DNA of 64,000 nucleotides, taken from the NCBI RefSeq assembly GCF_031583575.1, contig NZ_CP134146.1:2914001-2978000 (forward strand), in the 5' to 3' direction. The DNA comes from Thalassotalea nanhaiensis (GTDB lineage Bacteria > Pseudomonadota > Gammaproteobacteria > Enterobacterales > Alteromonadaceae). Shown here piece after piece: positions 7,964 through 14,023 of this stretch. A program made the translations under genes and the position numbers. Within the stretch, counting starts at the first letter, position 1, and every line of letters begins with the position of its first letter. The notes under the pieces are model-generated. The model saw only the letters and a list, made by a program, of their open reading frames with translations. It was not told the DNA's origin and made no database searches.

Positions 7964-8509
7964 GTGCGTAATCTAGTAACAATTTTCTTAATCCTTTTTT
8001 CTATTAATTGTTTTGCCACCCAGCAAATAGAAGATGATTTTATTGTAGATGGTAAAGCATATGAGCTAGGACAGTTTCAGTATCCATTAGAAAATTTGTA
8101 CAAATTTGAAGATATTCATTCCATGTTGGGCACACAAGGAGTCTGTACCGCTAATTGGAGGGATTACAAAGCTACATGGGAGCTTAAAGATAATGAATTG
8201 TGGATTAACTCCATGGTAAAGGGGGCTTGTGAAAAAGAGCCTGCACTAGTTGATCCCGTGTTATTTTTTGGTGAAGAAGAATACCCTGTTAAGGTCGTAT
8301 GGTATAACGGAGACATAAAGCTTCGTCTTTCCAGTAATGATTATCAAACATGCCTAGATGATATAGGTGGTGAAAGACCTATCGGCTATAAATATAGTGC
8401 TGATGTTTATGAGTTTTCCGCTGGAAAATTGGTGTACAAATCTAAACAAACAATAACTAAAGTTTGGGAACACGCTTTAGCAGACTGTACTAGTCATGGG
8501 CAGGAATGA
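7964..8509 (+). CDS. Hypothetical secreted protein, cassette gene (GTG start)
   Basis: A 181-residue protein with a Sec signal peptide (residues 1-18, MRNLVTIFLILFSINCFA) followed by a soluble domain with four Cys (TQGVCTANW, VKGACEKE, YQTCLDD, LADCTSHG) that could form disulfides in the periplasm. No family recognised. The start is GTG at 7964: an AAGGAAG ribosome binding site lies 7 bases upstream, and the nearby ATG at 7960 is followed by an early stop. The last codons overlap the next, degenerate cassette repeat. Confidence 0.7.
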   Translation: MRNLVTIFLILFSINCFATQQIEDDFIVDGKAYELGQFQYPLENLYKFEDIHSMLGTQGVCTANWRDYKATWELKDNELWINSMVKGACEKEPALVDPVLFFGEEEYPVKVVWYNGDIKLRLSSNDYQTCLDDIGGERPIGYKYSADVYEFSAGKLVYKSKQTITKVWEHALADCTSHGQE

Positions 8510-8524
8510 GCGAGCAGCAGACAA
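8500..8524 (+). repeat. Cassette repeat 8 (degenerate)
   Basis: AATGAGCGAGCAGCAGAC matches the GAGCGAACAACAGYC arm. A matching left arm is not clear, and the arm overlaps the end of the preceding gene. Confidence 0.5.
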
Positions 8525-8547
8525 AATAAGAGAAATAAATTCATCTC

Positions 8548-9030
8548 ATGAAGTACATATTTTTATTTTTATCTTTGTTAATTTCCCAAAGTGCCCAAGC
8601 TTTATCTGGCAACCTTATGTCACTAGGGAATAGTTGCACTCATCAAAAAGAAATTGTTTCTCTGACTAGTCATAACTTTCTTGATGACAATATGTATGAA
8701 CTTGAGGCTTTTGGTGAGTATTCTATTTATTTCTACTTTTGTAACGAAGAAAATATTGTAAATGAAATTTCTATGTTTCAGAGGTATATCGAAAAGAATA
8801 TTGCAGTTAGCCAATATGAACGTGCAGTTAAAAAGCTAACTAAAAGGTTTGGTTCTCCTTCATTTGATGGGAGCCAATTATCTAAAAATATACCTTCTGA
8901 ATTAACTAAGCCTTTCATTTTTAATAAACAATGGTCTATAAAAGGAATGACACATTACGTGAGTGTCGAGAAAATAGGATACGAAGGGAAATGGACTTTC
9001 TATTACCGCATATCTATGGCACAAATTTGA
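8548..9030 (+). CDS. Hypothetical secreted protein, cassette gene
   Basis: A 160-residue protein with a Sec signal peptide (residues 1-18, MKYIFLFLSLLISQSAQA) and a mature alpha/beta domain containing two Cys (NSCTHQ, YFCNEEN) and a basic helix (SQYERAVKKLTKRFG). No family is recognised. The 3' end runs into the left half of the repeat that is interrupted by IS copy 2, so the last residues (MAQI) are encoded at the repeat boundary. Confidence 0.68.
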   Translation: MKYIFLFLSLLISQSAQALSGNLMSLGNSCTHQKEIVSLTSHNFLDDNMYELEAFGEYSIYFYFCNEENIVNEISMFQRYIEKNIAVSQYERAVKKLTKRFGSPSFDGSQLSKNIPSELTKPFIFNKQWSIKGMTHYVSVEKIGYEGKWTFYYRISMAQI

Positions 9031-9058
9031 CCTTAACATACTGAAAAGGTTAAGGTCT
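9021..9058 (+). repeat. Left half of cassette repeat 9 (split by IS copy 2)
   Basis: ACAAATTTGACC begins the site and GACCTTAA/TTAAGGTC forms the internal hairpin. The half stops at AAGGTCT, the same point as at IS copy 1. AAATTTGACC is complementary, with one mismatch, to GGACGAATTT in the right half at 10566. Confidence 0.7.
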
Positions 9059-9085
9059 CCTTCACGCCCTGAGTCCTTCAGTCAA

Positions 9086-10327
9086 CTAAATATTCGCAAT
9101 CAATGGTGAGTTTCTATCTTTCAAAGCCTGCAAATATCTACTCTCTGAGTAAGGCGTTTTCGACTTCCAACAGCGAAATAATATACGTACCCATTTGAAA
9201 GCTAAACTCCGAACAGCGGCTTGATGAGAGCCTCCTTTGGCTCTTTGTTGGTCGTAATACAGTTTCGCCCAGAATGACTGATATATAGATCTATCCGCCC
9301 ATTCAATGAATGATTGTCTGAGAAATTTTGAACATTGCCAACGCCAGTGAACCCAACATTTTTTGCCACTTCGTTCTGTTACAGGGGCTATACCTGCGTA
9401 CATTTGAATCTCTGATGCTGTGTCAAAACGAGATCGATTTTCTCCCATAGCGACCAGTAATCTGGGCGCTAAACATATGCCTGTTCCTGGTAACGATTTA
9501 AACAAATCAGCATCGGGCATCTCTTTGAAAATAAGTGCTATCTCAACATCATATTCTTTAATAGATTTAATGACGGTATGAAGCTGTTTAACTAGCGTCG
9601 AACTAAGCAGTTCATGAGTATCAATGACGGCTTTATCGTCTGTCAGTTGAGTTGACTCTTTGATTGAGGCTATGCGTTTTTCTAGCAATGTTACTGCGTT
9701 ACCACCGTGCTCCAAGAAGAACTGTCGGACAGTTGATTCGTGAGCTCGACGTAATTTTTGAAGACTTGGCCATCGTAATATGAAGTCAGCAAATAATTTT
9801 GTATCACGATGACTGAACCAGCTAAGTGGTTGAGGGTAATACTGTTTTAACGTGTTATTTAATCGATTAGCAAACCGCCGCCTATCTTCAACAAACCGAC
9901 GACGTTGTTCGACTAAGAATGCGAGTTTACGCATATCCTCACTTTCCAATTTCAACGGCGTGATCAGTTTTGGATAATTGATCATTAAACCCAATGCAAT
10001 TTCAGCATCCGTGGGATCATCTTTAGCACCACTTGGCGAAAATGCTGAACGGTACTTGGCAAGCATGGCAGGATTGATTGGAAATATGGTGATGAAATCA
10101 TACTTCTGTAATGCATAAACAATCGGTCCTCGACATAGCTCTACGGCCGCATGAATATTACCTTTGTATTGCTTATGTAGCTTTAAAATCCATTCATCGA
10201 CAGATTCTGGTGAACTATCAACAACAACGAATGAACGACTTCCATCGGGTAGCTGAATACACACATCGTGTTTCTTGGTTGCCCAATCAATACCAATGTG
10301 TAATATTGGTTTTTGTTTCGTAGTCAT
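9086..10327 (-). CDS. IS110-family transposase, copy 2
   Basis: A 413-residue transposase identical to the product of 3610-4851, with the same D14/E63/D104/D107 RuvC-like residues and Ser320 in ERSGK. The same GAGGAG ribosome binding site precedes the ATG. Full identity of both copies indicates recent transposition or a gene-conversion event. It is transcribed against the cassette genes. Confidence 0.95.
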   Translation of the reverse strand: MTTKQKPILHIGIDWATKKHDVCIQLPDGSRSFVVVDSSPESVDEWILKLHKQYKGNIHAAVELCRGPIVYALQKYDFITIFPINPAMLAKYRSAFSPSGAKDDPTDAEIALGLMINYPKLITPLKLESEDMRKLAFLVEQRRRFVEDRRRFANRLNNTLKQYYPQPLSWFSHRDTKLFADFILRWPSLQKLRRAHESTVRQFFLEHGGNAVTLLEKRIASIKESTQLTDDKAVIDTHELLSSTLVKQLHTVIKSIKEYDVEIALIFKEMPDADLFKSLPGTGICLAPRLLVAMGENRSRFDTASEIQMYAGIAPVTERSGKKCWVHWRWQCSKFLRQSFIEWADRSIYQSFWAKLYYDQQRAKGGSHQAAVRSLAFKWVRILFRCWKSKTPYSESRYLQALKDRNSPLIANI

Positions 10328-10341
10328 GTGCTATCTCCTCA

Positions 10342-10552
10342 TAGTAAAGTCAGGAGAACCAAGGCTCTTCGAAATCAATATAATGAGCTGTTTGAAGCGA
10401 GCCCTGAGTATTCGTTATAGAGCTTGGTAGTACCTGCAACATCGAAGCTAAAAGAGTAAACATACAAGTTGTTCTGAGCGAGTTATTCGTATGAAGCAGG
10501 CACATGACCTGAACTAAATAAGTATGGTTTAATTCAGGACTAAAAGATTATA
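10342..10552 (-). ncRNA. Candidate IS110 bridge RNA region, copy 2
   Basis: Same non-coding end as 4866-5076, carried with the second IS copy, including the GCCCTGAGT and GAGCGAG words. Its limits and function are inferred from the IS110 family. Confidence 0.45.
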
Positions 10553-10575
10553 AAGAGCGACAAGCGGACGAATTT
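10553..10575 (+). repeat. Right half of cassette repeat 9
   Basis: AAGAGCGACAAGCGGACGAATTTG follows the IS end; the GAGCGA arm is conserved and GGACGAATTT pairs with the left half at 9021. Confidence 0.65.
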
Positions 10576-10590
10576 GGGTTAAGGAAAACT

Positions 10591-11022
10591 ATGATTAAAA
10601 AAATATTTATCGCGAGTTTAATCACTATTTTTTTTGAGTTTGCATTTTCGTTGATATTTATTAAAGCATTTACATTGGCAATAGACTCAACAAAAACATT
10701 AGCCATGTCAGATTTATTTGGTTTGGGAATGATTGCTGCTCTAATTGCTTGCATTGTTGTAACTGTCTGGGCTATTCCTGTTCATCTTGTTTTAAATAAA
10801 TTAAAGAAATTCCATATAGGATGGTACATCCTGTCTGCCTTAATTCCTTGTTTGGGTCTTATTACTTTAGAGCTGCAATCAACTCATCCTGTTCCTGCTT
10901 TGGGGCTGCCTAGTATTTTATTTGGAGTTCCAGGAGCTGCCGTATTTTGGTACTTTTCAGTCTATCGTATAGGAGCAATGACTCATAGACCAAAGTGTAG
11001 CGAGAAGCGGTCGACTGCATAA
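10591..11022 (+). CDS. Four-helix membrane protein, cassette gene
   Basis: A 143-residue hydrophobic protein with about four transmembrane segments (residues ~5-28, 44-68, 78-96 and 108-127). No family is recognised. The start is supported by AAGGAA 6 bases upstream of ATG. The C-terminal tail KCSEKRSTA is encoded by the following cassette repeat itself (AGCGAGAAGCGGTCGA), so the repeat has been read through and become coding sequence. The next gene starts only 21 bp later. Confidence 0.7.
   Translation: MIKKIFIASLITIFFEFAFSLIFIKAFTLAIDSTKTLAMSDLFGLGMIAALIACIVVTVWAIPVHLVLNKLKKFHIGWYILSALIPCLGLITLELQSTHPVPALGLPSILFGVPGAAVFWYFSVYRIGAMTHRPKCSEKRSTA
10998..11014 (+). repeat. Cassette repeat 10 (inside the end of a gene)
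   Basis: TAGCGAGAAGCGGTCGA matches the AGAGCGAGCAGCGGTCG arm at 6823-6838 but lies inside the coding sequence. A possible left arm, ATGACTCATAGACC, is 20 bp upstream. Confidence 0.5.
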
Positions 11023-11043
11023 AGCCAAAAGGACGATAAGATA

Positions 11044-11403
11044 ATGAAATTGATGAATCGGGTTAGAATAATAATGGCTGTGTGGGGAATCACATGTCTG
11101 TTTTTTGTTGGTCTGGGCCACCTTGGTGGTATAATAACAAAAATGTCTACCCCTATGGCTTTTTCAGCTATCGAGAGTAGTTACATCAAACTTGATTCGT
11201 TATCTGAAGAAGAACTGAAAGATTATGACTTTCTTAAGTCAAGGGTTCTATTAAATGGCCAAGGGCAGAAGAATTCTTCAGCGCAAGCGAGAAAATACCT
11301 AACTCGCGTAGGATTGGGGAATGCTGTTATTTTTTTTGTTTTAGCCATATTTCTTCCTAGCATAATAAAGCGGCTAGCGGTGCCTAAACCTAGGTCACAT
11401 TAA
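11044..11403 (+). CDS. Membrane protein of unknown function, cassette gene
   Basis: A 119-residue protein with hydrophobic segments at residues ~9-31 and ~94-112, flanking a polar, helical, probably extracytoplasmic region (ESSYIKLDSLSEEELKDYDFLKSRVLLNGQ). No family recognised. AAAGGA at 11028 serves the ATG at 11044; ATG at 11053 is an alternative. The TAA stop begins the left arm of a long repeat. Confidence 0.68.
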   Translation: MKLMNRVRIIMAVWGITCLFFVGLGHLGGIITKMSTPMAFSAIESSYIKLDSLSEEELKDYDFLKSRVLLNGQGQKNSSAQARKYLTRVGLGNAVIFFVLAIFLPSIIKRLAVPKPRSH

Positions 11404-11550
11404 ACGCTGCTTCGCAACAAGATTGTTATTAAGCATACTAATTATGAATGACAGCTTGTGGCACTTTTGACACGGTTGCGTCATACGAGGTTATCGCGTA
11501 AGTTATTGAAAAGCCGAACGGCAAAAATGAGCGAACAACAGCCGTTGACG
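11402..11550 (+). repeat. Cassette repeat 11 (long form, about 149 bp)
   Basis: Left arm AAACGCTGCTTCGC pairs with GCGAACAACAGCCGTTG at the right end, with small bulges (AACG/CGTT, CTG/CAG, TTCGC/GCGAA). The intervening ~110 bp is variable. The right end reads CGTTGACGC, the closest match here to the GTTRRRY core of true integron attC sites. This is the clearest attC-like architecture in the window. Confidence 0.7.
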
Positions 11551-11584
11551 CTTATTCATATCAAGCATAACTGATTAGGGAAAT

Positions 11585-12004
11585 ATGGCAGTTATATCAA
11601 AAACAAAACTTAGCCTTAGAGTGATTGGTGATGAACTTATCCCTGACGAGGTAAGTAATTTATTAGGTTGTGAACCAACAATTGAAAGACGTAAAGGAGA
11701 GCCTTTTTCTTGGAACAAACAACTGGAACAACACCGATTAGCTAAATCAGGAATGTGGCGTTTAGAAGCTAAGGATAAAATTCCTGGCAATATAAACGAG
11801 CAAATTTCCGAACTTTTAATTCAAACATCTAGTGACATGGATGTGTGGCGTTCTTTATCTGAAAAATATACTATTGATTTATTCTGTGGCTTTTTTATGG
11901 AATCTTGTATGGAAGGTATTAGTTTATCTTCACAATCAATAAAGGACCTCGCCGACAGGTTCATAGAAATCGAATTTGATATATATGGACCTGATGATGA
12001 ATAA
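11585..12004 (+). CDS. DUF4279-domain protein, cassette gene
   Basis: A 139-residue cytosolic protein matching the DUF4279 pattern: a first strand with LSLRVIGDELIPDEVSNLLGCEPT (residues ~10-33), then RRKGEP, a conserved W-x-x-E region (MWRLEAKD near residue 58) and a C-terminal strand pair. The domain's function is unknown; it occurs in small stand-alone proteins, often in accessory DNA. AGGGAA 5 bases upstream of ATG supports the start. The TAA stop opens the next cassette repeat. Confidence 0.82.
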   Translation: MAVISKTKLSLRVIGDELIPDEVSNLLGCEPTIERRKGEPFSWNKQLEQHRLAKSGMWRLEAKDKIPGNINEQISELLIQTSSDMDVWRSLSEKYTIDLFCGFFMESCMEGISLSSQSIKDLADRFIEIEFDIYGPDDE

Positions 12005-12042
12005 ACCTCATCAGTGGCGGGTTAGAGCGAACAACAGCCGTA
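12003..12042 (+). repeat. Cassette repeat 12
   Basis: AAACCTCATCAG forms a weak left arm; the core GGGTTAGAGCGAAC is followed by the consensus right arm ending CAGCCGTAG, which is identical to that of repeat 2 because the following cassette is the same. Confidence 0.6.
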
Positions 12043-12584
12043 GAAACGGAATTTAAATAAAGGAATATGGAGCTATGGTAATTAAACAAATAACAGCAAT
12101 AACATTAAGATTTTTAGCTCTCACTCTTCTAATCAAATTAACACTAAATATCCCAATGATATTAATGTTCTTAAGTTCATACGAATCTTATATGCAACAA
12201 GATATTCCTATATTCTTATATGTTGGTCTAATAGCTAGTTTCGTGATTGTAGGGTGCATTTCAGCCTACTTAATATGGAAAGTTTCAAAATCAATTATCG
12301 AAAAAGCTCCTACCAATACTGAAAGTTGGATGAGTGAAGATAATCAAAAATTCTTAATTCAATTAGGCGGCATCTATTTTATTGTTAATGCATTAGTGTA
12401 TTTGCCAGCAGCCATAGGTCGATTGCCAAATAGTCAGCACATTGTATTTGAAAATACTCTTTCAGTGGTTGGTTGGCTAATTCAATTACTTATAGGTATC
12501 CTAATAACAACTAGAGCAACACACTGGCATAAGCTGCTACTTAAGCTGAGAAGCAGAACATAACTTATGGCGGTTAAGAGCGAA
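12025..12584 (+). repeat. Duplicated cassette unit, copy B
   Basis: Second copy of the 560-bp unit at 5716-6275, in the same orientation, with one visible substitution. Both edges lie in the GAGCGAA word of the flanking repeats. Confidence 0.9.
12075..12563 (+). CDS. Four-helix membrane protein of unknown function, cassette copy B
   Basis: A 162-residue membrane protein that differs from the product of 5766-6254 at one residue (Ser for Asn in LIASFV). It has the same AAAGGA and GGAG upstream signals and the same stop overlap with the repeat. Because flanking repeats travel with it, it behaves as one transferable cassette rather than as part of a larger segmental duplication: neighbouring genes on both sides differ. 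Confidence 0.75.
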   Translation: MVIKQITAITLRFLALTLLIKLTLNIPMILMFLSSYESYMQQDIPIFLYVGLIASFVIVGCISAYLIWKVSKSIIEKAPTNTESWMSEDNQKFLIQLGGIYFIVNALVYLPAAIGRLPNSQHIVFENTLSVVGWLIQLLIGILITTRATHWHKLLLKLRSRT

Positions 12585-12600
12585 CAACAGCCGTTAAAGC
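12560..12600 (+). repeat. Cassette repeat 13
   Basis: Left arm ATAACTTATGG as in repeat 3, core GGTTAAGAGCGAAC, right arm CAACAGCCGTTAAAGC. TAAC pairs with GTTA, and GTTAAAG is a near match to the integron GTTRRRY core. Confidence 0.7.
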
Positions 12601-12622
12601 TTTTCATTAGATAAAGGGATTT

Positions 12623-13597
12623 ATGAAATATTTAATTGTACTAAGCTTACTTTTTACTTCATTAGCTGATGCAAGTGAAAAAGACGAAATAGAAATCAAT
12701 TTATCAAAATTACCCACAGGACAGCACCTTCGAGTGGAGTGGTATGGTTTTCCTGTTTTAATACTCAAACCTAATACAGAACAGCTAGATGCCATCAAGG
12801 ATAATAAAACAAGAATCTCTGAAGAAATCCAGAGTCAGGCTTTTCAAAACTTTGCCAGATCAAGCGGTAATGAAAGAGCTAGCGTATTATACGATTCAAC
12901 TATCCAAGCTTATCAAAATGGTTCGTTAATCCATCCATACCCATTAATTGTATTAATGGCTGTAAGTCCTACTCAAGGGTGCGCTATTGGAGCACAAAAG
13001 ACAGAAAACATTTTAATTAACCCTTGTAATAAAGTTACTTATTCACTTGATGGAAGAGTATTAAATTCAAATGGAAGATTTGCCGCTAACTTATTGATAC
13101 CTAAGTATTCGGTATCAGACAACAAATTAAAAATAAGCGCCCCAAAACTTGCCAAGCTTAGAGATTTTTCTCCTGATATCTTAGCATCAAATCAATCAAA
13201 AGAGGCTATGGTTTGGGAAGCCGTTTCGTGGGATAAACTGGACGTCTTAAATCACTTGGTAAATAAAGATAAGTCTATATTGAATATCAGAACAGGTGTT
13301 GGCTGTAATCTTCTGCATGTCGCCTCAAATAAATCGTCCCAATTAGTTAGTCACCTTATCGACAATGGACTATCTACAACGCTTATTTGCAATGGAGGAT
13401 ATACTCCTATAATGCTTTCTCTTCTTACGAAAAACACTGAAAATGCAATTCTTTTAGCTAAAAGCGGTGCGAAAACATCTTCATATTGTGAGCAAGGCAC
13501 CTGTGCTAAGTCATTGCAGGAATATTTAACATCAGAAGCTAGGTATTCAGAAAAAGAAGCGAATGAAGTTATAAATCAGATAAAAGCTGCTAGATAA
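12623..13597 (+). CDS. Secreted ankyrin-repeat protein, last cassette gene
   Basis: A 324-residue protein with a Sec signal peptide (residues 1-17, ending LADA), an unrecognised N-terminal domain (residues ~20-185) with two Cys (QGCAIG, NPCNK), and two or three ankyrin-like repeats toward the C-terminus: SWDKLDVLNHLVNKDKS, GCNLLHVASNKSSQLVSHLIDNG and GGYTPIMLSLLTKNTENAILLAKSGA. Ankyrin repeats bind other proteins; the partner is unknown. AAAGGGA 5 bases upstream of ATG supports the start. It is the last gene of the array: no GAGCGAAC repeat follows it. Confidence 0.8.
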   Translation: MKYLIVLSLLFTSLADASEKDEIEINLSKLPTGQHLRVEWYGFPVLILKPNTEQLDAIKDNKTRISEEIQSQAFQNFARSSGNERASVLYDSTIQAYQNGSLIHPYPLIVLMAVSPTQGCAIGAQKTENILINPCNKVTYSLDGRVLNSNGRFAANLLIPKYSVSDNKLKISAPKLAKLRDFSPDILASNQSKEAMVWEAVSWDKLDVLNHLVNKDKSILNIRTGVGCNLLHVASNKSSQLVSHLIDNGLSTTLICNGGYTPIMLSLLTKNTENAILLAKSGAKTSSYCEQGTCAKSLQEYLTSEARYSEKEANEVINQIKAAR

Positions 13598-14023
13598 CCA
13601 ATGACTGAAAGTGGCACAAAGCAGACCAATCAAAGATCCTGAAACAAGTTCAGGAAGTCGAAACTTTTATAGCCACGATACGCTTAATGAGGTCCCCGAT
13701 GTCGCTTTGGCTCGACAATTGCTCCTGCATTGTTCTAACTACGTGCATCCATGCACTAGTCCTCGAGGATGACGGCGTATTTTCTCTACTTCCGCTCCTG
13801 GCACAAAGCAGCTTGATTAAGTCACCTTGAAACTAGAGGAGTTCCCACCCAAAAGCACGGTGGGATGACGGTGTTCCTTTTCTTATTTGAACGTGTTTCT
13901 GATTGGAAAAAAAGCAGGCGAAACCACGGACTCCCGCCTCGGCTCGGGCATCCTGCTTCGCTCTATCTTCTCCATCCGTGGAGTCGTTCGCGGGAATCAC
14001 GGTGAACCTTTAAGATACCTTGC
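13598..14023. other. Gene-free stretch at the right edge of the cassette array
   Basis: 426 bp with no supported gene. It contains a small hairpin TCCTGAA-ACAAG-TTCAGGA (13637-13655), of a type that recurs at 26230 and 26352, two GATGACGG words, and an inverted pair CCACGGA/TCCGTGG around 13935-13980. It looks like accumulated REP-like repeats. No integrase or attI-like site is seen. Confidence 0.6.

Larger units (their letters stand above)
9061..10552 (-). mobile_element. IS110-family insertion sequence, copy 2
   Basis: This is a second copy of the element at 3585-5076, offset by 5476 bp, with the same orientation and the same insertion point within a cassette repeat. I saw no difference between the copies. 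The two copies bracket the L,D-transpeptidase to 9030 segment and so could support homologous deletion or amplification of it. Confidence 0.88.

Noticed and set aside
5766-12563. Toxin-antitoxin or phage-defence cassettes
   Set aside because: The genes are small and unknown, but none shows a recognisable toxin, antitoxin or defence domain, and they are not organised as gene pairs.
3545-13600. CRISPR array
   Set aside because: The repeats are far apart, imperfect, contain inverted arms and alternate with genes rather than short unique spacers; no cas genes are present.
3376-13600. Integron integrase or attI site
   Set aside because: No tyrosine recombinase frame was seen on either strand near the array, and no attI-like site could be supported.
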